Origin: an uncultured Lachnospiraceae bacterium
Lineage (GTDB): Bacteria; Bacillota; Clostridia; Lachnospirales; Lachnospiraceae
Length of the DNA stretch: 16,557 nt
Assembly: GCA_910577045.1 (NCBI GenBank)
Contig: CAJTLB010000035.1
Coordinates: 1-16,557, forward strand
Direction of reading: 5' to 3'
A model generated the notes under the pieces. It made no database searches. It was not told where the DNA came from and worked only from the letters and a program-made list of their open reading frames with translations. Made by a program: the position numbers and the translations under genes. Positions 1-4,505 of this stretch are shown piece after piece (within the stretch, counting starts at the first letter, position 1; each line of letters opens with the position of its first letter).

Positions 1-16
1 CATGTATGGACGAAAT

Positions 17-55
17 AAAAAGGATTCCCAAATGTAGATAAGGGGGATCCTTTTT
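17..55 (-). terminator. Intrinsic terminator of the leftward repressor gene
   Basis: Positions 17-25 (AAAAAGGAT) pair perfectly with 47-55 (ATCCTTTTT), and 26-29 pair with 43-46 (one T-G wobble), leaving a 13-base loop. Read on the minus strand, the hairpin lies just after the repressor stop codon and ends in a run of T. The A/T-flanked symmetry means it could also stop transcription arriving rightwards from outside the window. Confidence 0.85.
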
Positions 56-59
56 GTGG

Positions 60-461
60 TTATTCTTCTTTATTGGGCTGATCCTTTTCTTTTTGGGTGT
101 AGCGGGGGATTTCAGTTAGTTCGGAAACGCGCTTTCTAGCTTCCTGTTTTCCTGTATCATTAAGTTTTTTGTAGTCATGTATTAAAAACGCTTCATCTTT
201 CGGAATTATATTAACCTCTTGTCGTAAATCTTCCCGCATTTGTGCGGTGACAATAATCTCAAGTTCATCTTCATCAACTATATCAAGAATAGGCACATTT
301 AAGGCATGAATTATTTTTTTGAGAGTGTCATATTTGGGTTTTCTTTTGCCAGTTTCATATTGTGCAATATGTTGTTGAGAAACTCCAAGCAACTGCCCCA
401 ATGCTTTTTGTGAAAGCCCTTTTTCTTGTCTAACCTTTTTTATTTGTTCACCAATATTCAT
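60..461 (-). CDS. XRE-family phage repressor (CI-like), short form
   Basis: Predicted lysogeny repressor of 133 residues. I chose the ATG at 461 because AGAGGTGA stands just before it; the frame stays open upstream to 569, but that part covers the promoter region and has no ribosome site. Residues about 5-60 form a standard helix-turn-helix domain (LSQKALGQLLGVSQQHIAQY, then ETGKRKP). The remaining 70 residues are charged and contain YKKLNDTGKQEARKRVSEL, a tail common to small phage and ICE repressors. There is no S24/LexA-type Ala-Gly cleavage site or Ser-Lys protease domain, so direct RecA-stimulated self-cleavage is not expected. The gene is divergent from the Cro-like gene and shares its control region. 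Assignment to repressor rather than another XRE regulator rests on this layout. Confidence 0.85.
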   Translation of the reverse strand: MNIGEQIKKVRQEKGLSQKALGQLLGVSQQHIAQYETGKRKPKYDTLKKIIHALNVPILDIVDEDELEIIVTAQMREDLRQEVNIIPKDEAFLIHDYKKLNDTGKQEARKRVSELTEIPRYTQKEKDQPNKEE

Positions 462-481
462 GCAATCACCTCTGTCATGTA

Positions 482-522
482 AGCATATCACATTTTCAGA
501 AAAATAAAAAGCAAAAGATTGT
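482..522 (-). promoter_or_regulatory. Possible leftward repressor promoter and weak operator half-site
   Basis: On the minus strand, 482-487 reads TATGCT and is preceded by TGA, giving an extended -10 (TGATATGCT). No convincing -35 is visible; the region upstream is T-rich. A GATTGT half-site at 517-522 matches the arms of the operators on the other side. The transcript leader would be only about 14 bases before the ATG at 461. This is a tentative call. Confidence 0.3.
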
Positions 523-531
523 AAAAAAGCA

Positions 532-560
532 TTGACAGACATTTGATTGTTTATTATAAT
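532..560 (+). promoter_or_regulatory. Consensus sigma-70 promoter of the Cro-like gene
   Basis: TTGACA at 532-537 and TATAAT at 555-560 are both perfect hexamers with an ideal 17-base spacer. Transcription should start near 567 and run into the Cro-like gene at 608. The element lies between the divergent repressor and Cro-like genes and overlaps the inverted repeats described separately, so it is the likely early promoter controlled by the lysis-lysogeny switch. Confidence 0.88.
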
Positions 561-581
561 TAATAACAATCACATGATTGT
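535..581. promoter_or_regulatory. Pair of repressor operators around the early promoter
   Basis: Positions 566-581 are a perfect 7-base inverted repeat, ACAATCA and TGATTGT around a 2-base centre, lying on the expected transcription start. A second 16-base copy at 535-550 (ACAGACA, 2-base centre, TGATTGT) keeps one exact arm and overlaps the -35 and spacer. The centres are 31 bases apart, about three helical turns. Binding by the XRE repressor and/or the Cro-like protein is inferred from position. Confidence 0.7.
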
Positions 582-607
582 TGAAAACAAGGAAACGGGG
601 GTGTGCA

Positions 608-817
608 ATGAAAATAAGGCTAGACACAAGAAAAATCTATCTTGCAATGGCTGAAAAAGGCATAACAGCCACGGAGATAGCCAAGCAAGGCGGCATAACA
701 CAACAAGCAGTATCAAGCGCACTAAACGGCGGCAGGATAGGCAGGGTGAAGGTAGTTCCAGCAATCTGTAAGGCGTTGGATTTTACTGCAAAGGATATTG
801 TTATTATTGAAGATTAG
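608..817 (+). CDS. Cro-like helix-turn-helix regulator
   Basis: Small DNA-binding protein of 69 residues. The ATG at 608 is used because GGGGGTG precedes it at suitable distance; the longer frame from TTG 578 would begin inside the operator. Residues about 18-45 carry a compact helix-turn-helix (ITATEIAKQGGITQQAVSSA, then a short wing with NGG and RIGRVKV), and the C terminus is a short acidic tail. It is the first gene after the consensus early promoter and is divergent from the repressor, the position of cro in lambdoid-type switches. It probably competes for the inverted repeats at 535-581. The sequence is too short to tell Cro from a second XRE activator. Confidence 0.8.
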   Translation: MKIRLDTRKIYLAMAEKGITATEIAKQGGITQQAVSSALNGGRIGRVKVVPAICKALDFTAKDIVIIED

Positions 818-936
818 GCATTTTAGAAATTCTTATTCGTCCCTCTTTCTTATGGGACAACATCTATTCTCTTATCTGGCTATCTAGCAGCCGTCCATTG
901 TTCGGATACTTGGAAATAAGAGTGGAAAGGAAGAAT

Positions 937-1242
937 ATGGGGCTGATGGTTGAAGAACAAGAAACACAGGTAAATTTTAGTCGTAATGATAAAAGGGCAA
1001 TGATTTATACCTCTGACAGCACTATGATGACAAAATTAAACAAGCTTGTGGAATTACAAGACACAGAATGGAAATTAGAATCGGTTTCTAAACTGAAAAA
1101 TGGAGAGTTGATCGGGAAAACGTATTCTTGTCCAGTAAGTTTCATCTCTTTCAGAAGGAAGAAGGTGAAAAGAACCTATTCAGAAGCAGAGAAAAAAGAA
1201 ATGGCGGAAAGGCTTGGAAAGAAGAGAAAAGTAAGCTTGTAA
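937..1242 (+). CDS. Small conserved phage/mobile-element protein, unknown function
   Basis: About 101 residues, mildly basic. The ATG at 937 follows AAAGGAAG, whereas the upstream TTG at 898 has no ribosome site; an ATG at 946 is also possible. I recognise the pattern NFSRNDKRAMIYTSDSTMMT, then KL and a later ISFRRKK, as typical of short accessory proteins in clostridial prophages and integrative elements, but I know no function. It ends in a lysine- and arginine-rich helix. It sits 119 bases after the Cro-like gene in the same direction, so it is probably in the early transcript. The gap before it holds only a small GTCCC/GGGAC hairpin (839-858) without a T-run. Confidence 0.75.
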   Translation: MGLMVEEQETQVNFSRNDKRAMIYTSDSTMMTKLNKLVELQDTEWKLESVSKLKNGELIGKTYSCPVSFISFRRKKVKRTYSEAEKKEMAERLGKKRKVSL

Positions 1243-1259
1243 GTTTCTTAAATTAAAGA

Positions 1260-1288
1260 TTGACTTACTACAATTATTGTAGTAACAT
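1260..1288 (+). promoter_or_regulatory. Promoter of the ribbon-helix-helix / antirepressor operon
   Basis: TTGACT at 1260-1265 and TAACAT at 1283-1288 are separated by 17 bases. The -35 is near consensus and the -10 is weaker (4 of 6). The spacer is occupied by the inverted repeat at 1265-1285, so repressor binding there would block polymerase. It is the only promoter-like sequence I see ahead of the RHH gene and the antirepressor. Confidence 0.65.
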
Positions 1289-1296
1289 TGTAGTGA
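1265..1296. promoter_or_regulatory. Operator: perfect 10-base inverted repeat plus a third half-site
   Basis: Arms TTACTACAAT (1265-1274) and ATTGTAGTAA (1276-1285) are perfectly complementary around one central T. A third copy of the half-site, ATTGTAGTGA (1287-1296), follows 11 bases after the second in the same orientation, about one helical turn. Spaced repeated subsites beside an RHH gene are what Arc/CopG-family autorepressors bind. Autoregulation is inferred. Confidence 0.72.
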
Positions 1297-1308
1297 AAGG
1301 GGGTATAA

Positions 1309-1440
1309 ATGAACGATAAAGCATTAAATATCAAGATACCATCTGAATTATATGAGAAGTTAAAAAAGGAAGCCGCCAAAAAAAACATTTCTCTAGCGGC
1401 ACTTGTAAGGCTAATCTGTTCAGAATATTTTGATAAATAA
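1309..1440 (+). CDS. Arc/CopG-like ribbon-helix-helix DNA-binding protein, 43 residues
   Basis: A tiny gene with a strong ribosome site (AAAGGGGGT, 5 bases before the ATG). The product fits the ribbon-helix-helix fold along its whole length: a beta strand with alternating residues (ALNIKIP, residues 5-11), helix A (SELYEKLKKEAAKKN), the turn NIS, and helix B (LAALVRLICSEYFDK). RHH proteins dimerise through the strand, which enters the DNA major groove. It lies directly behind a promoter containing a perfect inverted repeat and directly ahead of the antirepressor leader. Phage P22 has the same order, with the 53-residue Arc repressor in front of ant; similarity to Arc itself is at the level of fold and position, not clear sequence identity. 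Likely job: repress its own promoter and hence the antirepressor. Confidence 0.85.
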   Translation: MNDKALNIKIPSELYEKLKKEAAKKNISLAALVRLICSEYFDK

Positions 1441-1442
1441 AT

Positions 1443-1538
1443 AAGAGTAATCGCGTCTACTTTGGCGAGCCGATACGATTACCCTTGTTTGTTACCAGAG
1501 GTTTCCCACTGATAAATTTGATTATATCAGAATGGGGA
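1443..1538 (+). ncRNA. Structured antirepressor leader, C4 antisense RNA-like candidate
   Basis: Between the RHH stop codon and the antirepressor, the RNA can form hairpin 1 (1443-1453 with 1476-1486, one mismatch, including GTAATCG/CGATTAC). The next segment has two mutually exclusive folds. One is 1492-1498 with 1509-1515 (six of seven paired). The other is 1503-1514 with 1525-1530 and 1533-1538: TTCCCA and CTGATA against TATCAG and TGGGGA, with AA bulged. So the upstream part carries an antisense of a segment just before the antirepressor ribosome site. C4 RNAs of P1/P7-type phages work this way, from the same transcript as ant. Membership of that RNA class is a hypothesis from layout and pairing. 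Confidence 0.5.
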
Positions 1539-1573
1539 GCTTCTTTCAAGAACCATTTTTTTTGAAAGGGGCT
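1538..1573 (+). promoter_or_regulatory. Hairpin sequestering the antirepressor Shine-Dalgarno
   Basis: Twelve consecutive pairs join 1538-1549 (AGCTTCTTTCAA) and 1562-1573 (TTGAAAGGGGCT), two of them G-U, with a 12-base loop. The downstream arm contains the whole ribosome binding site GAAAGGGG used by the ATG at 1580. The hairpin is followed by A and five T, so it might also act as a weak terminator. Either way, antirepressor synthesis should be low unless the hairpin is opened. Confidence 0.65.
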
Positions 1574-1579
1574 ATTTTT

Positions 1580-2305
1580 ATGCCAAAAAATGAATTAATA
1601 GTAAAAGATGTGGATTTCTTTGGCGATACGCTGAAAGCCGCTAAAGATGAAAAGGGTATTGTATGGGCTGGTGTTAAATGGCTCTGTGATGGTATTGGGT
1701 TATCAGAGGGGCAAATCAAGGCAGAGAGAAAGAAAATTCAAGAAGATATGATACTTTCTCAAGGGGGACGAAATTTGACCCTCCCTACAGCCGGAGGAAG
1801 TCAAGACGTTTTATGTCTACAACTGGACTATGTTCCCTTGTGGCTTGCCAAAATCTCCATCACGCCCAACATGAAAGAGAATAATCCAGAATTAGTGGAA
1901 AAGCTGGTAAAGTATCAGCTTAAGGCAAAGGACGTATTGGCAGCGGCATTTTTACCGAAGCAGTCCTTGTATTGGCAGCAGACACGCCTAGCAGCAAAGG
2001 AAAACAGGCTATTGGAGACAGACAGCATAAAAGAATTTGTTGCCTATGCAAAGAGCCAAGGAAGCCAACACGCGGACAGGTATTATTGTAGCTTCACTAA
2101 GATGGCGAACAAGGCAGCAGGGATCACTTCGGGAAGAGACGGGGCAAGCATACAACAACTAAATAGCCTTGCCCTGATAGAGCATATTATAACAGAGGTG
2201 ATACAGGGCAGTATAAGGCAAGAGAAGCCATATAAAGAAATCTATTTGGATTGTAAGGACCAGATACAGCGGTTTGTAGAGGTTGCTTATTTGGCAAGAG
2301 GATAG
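1580..2305 (+). CDS. ant: Phage antirepressor, P22_AR_N-type
   Basis: Protein of 241 residues. The ATG at 1580 is preceded by GAAAGGGG; an in-frame ATG at 1532 exists but has no ribosome site and lies in the leader. Residues about 5-120 match the P22 antirepressor N-terminal domain: VDFFGDTL, then VWAGVKWLCDGIGLSEGQIK, DYVPLWLAKISITP and the closing YQLKAKDVLAAAF. The C-terminal 110 residues form a second helical domain (KEFVAYAKSQGSQHADRYYC and EKPYKEIYLDCKDQIQRFVE) of the kind seen in clostridial prophage antirepressors; I cannot assign it a precise function. Antirepressors of this type bind and inactivate phage repressors and so induce lytic growth. Because the CI-like repressor here lacks a cleavage domain, this protein is the natural candidate inducer. 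Expression appears gated twice: at the RHH operator and by the SD-masking leader. Confidence 0.87.
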   Translation: MPKNELIVKDVDFFGDTLKAAKDEKGIVWAGVKWLCDGIGLSEGQIKAERKKIQEDMILSQGGRNLTLPTAGGSQDVLCLQLDYVPLWLAKISITPNMKENNPELVEKLVKYQLKAKDVLAAAFLPKQSLYWQQTRLAAKENRLLETDSIKEFVAYAKSQGSQHADRYYCSFTKMANKAAGITSGRDGASIQQLNSLALIEHIITEVIQGSIRQEKPYKEIYLDCKDQIQRFVEVAYLARG

Positions 2306-2315
2306 TAAGAAAATG

Positions 2316-2343
2316 CCCCTTGGAAGTGACTGCTTCTAGGGGG
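2316..2343 (+). other. Strong hairpin after the antirepressor, no T-run
   Basis: Positions 2316-2326 (CCCCTTGGAAG) pair with 2333-2343 (CTTCTAGGGGG) over 11 consecutive positions with a 6-base loop. The bases that follow are purine-rich, and the first T-run is about 20 bases later, so this is not a standard intrinsic terminator. It may act as a 3' stabilising or processing structure, or a partial stop, for the antirepressor mRNA. Confidence 0.5.
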
Positions 2344-2364
2344 GCAAGGAACTAATAAAAATAT

Positions 2365-2393
2365 TTTTAATAGGAGTATGTAGTTATTATAAT
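2365..2393 (+). promoter_or_regulatory. Possible promoter ahead of the small gene and integrase
   Basis: A perfect TATAAT stands at 2388-2393, 32 bases before the ATG at 2425. The hexamer 17 bases upstream (TTTTAA at 2365-2370) is a poor -35 match. It could supply integrase transcription independent of the antirepressor operon. Confidence 0.3.
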
Positions 2394-2424
2394 ATGACTG
2401 CTGCCCTTTGTAAAGAAAGGAAGA

Positions 2425-2679
2425 ATGTACAGAGTGAATCAAGGGATTATGAAAGCCATTTTTGAACAGTGGGCAGAAAGCGAAAATTATCACAGAAAGA
2501 GTGCATTGGAAAACGGAACATATAAGAAATATATTGAAAGGATGGGAGAAGTGATTGGTGAGAGAGAATACACTCGTATAAGTGATGATATTACATATTT
2601 AGCCTGTGAAGCTGAAATTGCAGGGTTTAATAGTGGATTCTTATATGGTGTTATGTTTATGAGTGATATGTTGGGATAG
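2425..2679 (+). CDS. Small protein of unknown function upstream of integrase
   Basis: 84 residues, with ATG 2425 preceded by AAAGGAAG. The last third (EAEIAGFNSGFLYGVMFMSD) recalls the C-terminal GF..GF/G..M helix of small accessory proteins in Firmicutes phages and conjugative elements such as DUF6809, but the resemblance is short and I give no function. It has no helix-turn-helix or MerR-like signature, so although it is placed just ahead of the integrase, where an excisionase gene often lies, it does not look like a known Xis. No transmembrane segment is convincing. The gene is 91 bases before the integrase and in the same direction. Confidence 0.7.
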   Translation: MYRVNQGIMKAIFEQWAESENYHRKSALENGTYKKYIERMGEVIGEREYTRISDDITYLACEAEIAGFNSGFLYGVMFMSDMLG

Positions 2680-2770
2680 TAAAGTTGAAAAGTTGTTTTA
2701 TCTGGCTTAAAAGTAAGGGTAAGAAAATAGGCAGCAGGAGAGCTATAAGAAAAATGAGAAAGGAGAACAT

Positions 2771-4009
2771 ATGACCGATAAGAAAAGGGATCGTGAAGGG
2801 CGTATATTGCCAGAGAACATGACACAAAGAAAAGATGGTACTTATATGTGGCGCAAGTCCATAGATGGAAGGAAATACTGCATATATGGCAAGACATTAG
2901 GAGAAATCAAGCAGAAAAGAGATGTGGCCCTTGGAGAAATTCGGAAGGGACAATATAAGGGAAAACATAAGAAAATGAAAGAGGAAAAAGAGCAGGCTCA
3001 AAAGGATATTACATTAAATGAATGGTTCTTCCAGTGGGAGAAGGTCTACAGGGTAGGAAATATAAAGGATAGTACATTAAATACGAATCATCGGCAATAT
3101 ATGACATATTTTTCTAATACGATTGGACGAATGAAAATAAAGGAGATACGCCAGATAGACATAACCAATATCTTAAACCAACTAAGCAGGGAAGGGCAAA
3201 GATATAGCAGTTTAGCGCATTATGTAGGGCTATTATCTTTAATATTCAAAGACGCAATCAACAACGGGCTTATAGACAAGAATCCAGTGAAAGGGGCGTT
3301 AAAAGTACGGAGAGAAGCAGCAAGAGAAAAACGGATATTGACAGAGCAGGAAGAAGAACACTTTCTCACATTTGTTGAAAATGATAGTTTACATAAAAGG
3401 TATGTGCCATTGTTTATAGTAGGTTTTGGTACAGGTATGAGGATAGGTGAACTATTAAGCCTTACTTGGAAAGACATTGATTTTCAAAAAGAGGTTATCC
3501 ATGTAAATAAAACATTAGTTCGCTTGAGTGATTATGTAAAGCAAGGGGGAAAGACGCGATTTACTATAACAACGCCAAAAACAGGAAAATCAACAAGAGA
3601 TGTGCCCATGTTAGGAAAAGTGAAGGAAGCGTTACTTGTGCAACAAAAAAATAGAAAGAAATTCAATAAGTTATCTATTGATGGCTACAAGGATTTTGTT
3701 TTTACATCAAAGACAGGAAACGTATTTGATCCAAGAAATATAAGAAGGACAATTAAAAGTATCATTAACAAAATGAATAAGGAAGAAACAGAATTGGCAA
3801 AGGCAGAGGGAAGAGAAGCAATTATATTTGACTATTTTACACCGCATTGTATGCGCCATACGTTTGCAACAAGGTGTTACGAGAAAGGGGTAAGGGAAAA
3901 AGTGATCCAAAAGATTTTAGGGCATAGCAAACTAGATATGACACTGAATATTTACACACATACAACAGAAGAAATGATAGAAGAGGATATAAAAAAGTTA
4001 GAGGGATAA
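2771..4009 (+). CDS. int: Tyrosine recombinase / integrase, Tn916-Int-like
   Basis: 412 residues, with ATG 2771 after AGAAAGGAG. Three parts are visible. Residues 1-45 are an AP2-like arm-site binding domain (REGRILPENMTQRKDGTYMW). Residues about 80-175 are the SAM-like core-binding domain (TLNEWFFQWE to NPVKGAL). Residues about 188-408 are the catalytic domain. The active site is complete: R224 (GTGMRIGELLSLTW), K270 (TTPKTGKSTRDVP), H359 and R362 (TPHCMRHTFAT), H385 (ILGHSKLDMT) and the nucleophile Y395 (LNIYTHT). It should catalyse integration and excision between attP and attB. It is the last gene of its block, is followed at once by a terminator, and points towards an AT-rich repeat-bearing stretch, the usual place for the attachment site of this family. 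Confidence 0.96.
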   Translation: MTDKKRDREGRILPENMTQRKDGTYMWRKSIDGRKYCIYGKTLGEIKQKRDVALGEIRKGQYKGKHKKMKEEKEQAQKDITLNEWFFQWEKVYRVGNIKDSTLNTNHRQYMTYFSNTIGRMKIKEIRQIDITNILNQLSREGQRYSSLAHYVGLLSLIFKDAINNGLIDKNPVKGALKVRREAAREKRILTEQEEEHFLTFVENDSLHKRYVPLFIVGFGTGMRIGELLSLTWKDIDFQKEVIHVNKTLVRLSDYVKQGGKTRFTITTPKTGKSTRDVPMLGKVKEALLVQQKNRKKFNKLSIDGYKDFVFTSKTGNVFDPRNIRRTIKSIINKMNKEETELAKAEGREAIIFDYFTPHCMRHTFATRCYEKGVREKVIQKILGHSKLDMTLNIYTHTTEEMIEEDIKKLEG

Positions 4010-4016
4010 GCCCGGA

Positions 4017-4049
4017 AAGAGAGGAAATATATAACCTCTCTTCATTTTT
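4017..4049 (+). terminator. Intrinsic terminator after integrase
   Basis: AAGAGAGG (4017-4024) pairs perfectly with CCTCTCTT (4035-4042) around an AT-rich 10-base loop, followed by CATTTTT. It lies 8 bases after the integrase stop codon and should insulate the capsid and tail genes from integrase-block transcription. Confidence 0.88.
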
Positions 4050-4245
4050 AACATCATGGTGTACAGAAAAATTTTACACAAGAATTTACACAACTTTTTT
4101 AATTCTACTCAATGGAAATACAGGAAAAGATAAACAAAGGATATTTTTAAGAATAATATAATATGTCGTATAAAGCTAGTATTTCCAAGGGGTTGGACAT
4201 GTATAGCTGAATATAAATTTTTATAATGTTTTACAAAAAAAACGC
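4050..4245. other. AT-rich non-coding stretch, candidate attachment region with short repeats
   Basis: No gene is visible. It holds two exact direct repeats TTTACACAA (4073-4081 and 4085-4093, 12 bases apart) and a 9-base inverted pair TGGAAATAC (4113-4121) and GTATTTCCA (4179-4187). It ends with a T-run then an A-run (4218-4222 TTTTT, 4235-4242 eight A) like AT-rich Tn916-type targets. Repeats of this kind beside int are typical arm sites. The exact core cannot be fixed from one end. TATAAT occurs at 4157-4162 and 4222-4227 without credible -35 boxes. Confidence 0.4.
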
Positions 4246-4491
4246 TTGTCTGTTTGTGTATTCAAACGAGGGTGTATCAATGTACTGTGTAAAGTAGGGA
4301 CGCCAAAATTAGGTGGTAAGGTATATATTAGAGTGGTAGCAAATGAGAGTATTCCTACAGGCGTGATAGGAGGTTTTGAGGCAGCAGAGGATACCGGAAA
4401 GACAATCGAACTTACCAATTGTGAGTGGCATGGGGAAAAAGATACGAATGGAGTAGCAGAAATTAGGATATTAAGTTGCAATAGGGCATAA
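4246..4491 (+). pseudogene. 5'-truncated capsid decoration (structural cement-like) protein
   Basis: The frame opens with TTG at 4246 but has no ribosome site and no usable internal start. The encoded 81 residues look like the C-terminal half of a phage head decoration protein of the kind encoded just before DUF2184-type capsid genes: VGTPKLGGKVYIRVVANESI, then IGGFEAAED, ELTNCEWHG and GVAEIRIL. Intact members I recall run to about 130-150 residues, so roughly the first half is missing. The next gene is the major capsid protein, as expected. The loss coincides with the end of the integrase block, which suggests that insertion or recombination cut this gene. A short novel functional protein starting at TTG 4246 is less likely. 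Confidence 0.6.
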
Positions 4492-4505
4492 TAGGGAGGA
4501 TTAAG

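Noticed and set aside
839..858. GTCCC/GGGAC hairpin after the Cro-like gene as a terminator.
   Set aside because: Only five pairs and no T-run follow; the gene behind it has no promoter of its own, so read-through is more likely.
1443..1490. Hairpin 1 of the leader as an intrinsic terminator of the RHH gene.
   Set aside because: The stem is followed by CTTGTTTGTT rather than a proper T-run, and an end there would leave the antirepressor without a visible promoter. A role in the leader RNA fits better, though partial termination is not excluded.
2425..2679. Excisionase (Xis) assignment for the small gene before int.
   Set aside because: Position fits but there is no winged-helix or MerR-like motif; the C-terminal pattern resembles other accessory proteins instead.
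2490..2897. Long minus-strand open frame opposite the small gene and the start of the integrase.
   Set aside because: No ribosome site, composition of an antisense shadow rich in Ser/Tyr/Ile, and overlap with two well-supported plus-strand genes.
1..4204. CATGTAT occurs at 1-7 and again at 4198-4204, which could be direct repeats flanking a 4.2-kb element.
   Set aside because: Seven bases are short, similarity beyond them is poor, and the left copy is at the very window edge so its flank cannot be read. Not enough to call att sites.
4164..4212. Short frame beginning ATG at 4164 (MSYKASISKGLDMYS) that might be the lost 5' end of the decoration gene.
   Set aside because: It has no ribosome binding site, ends after 15 codons, and is in a different frame from the downstream fragment; chance is as likely.
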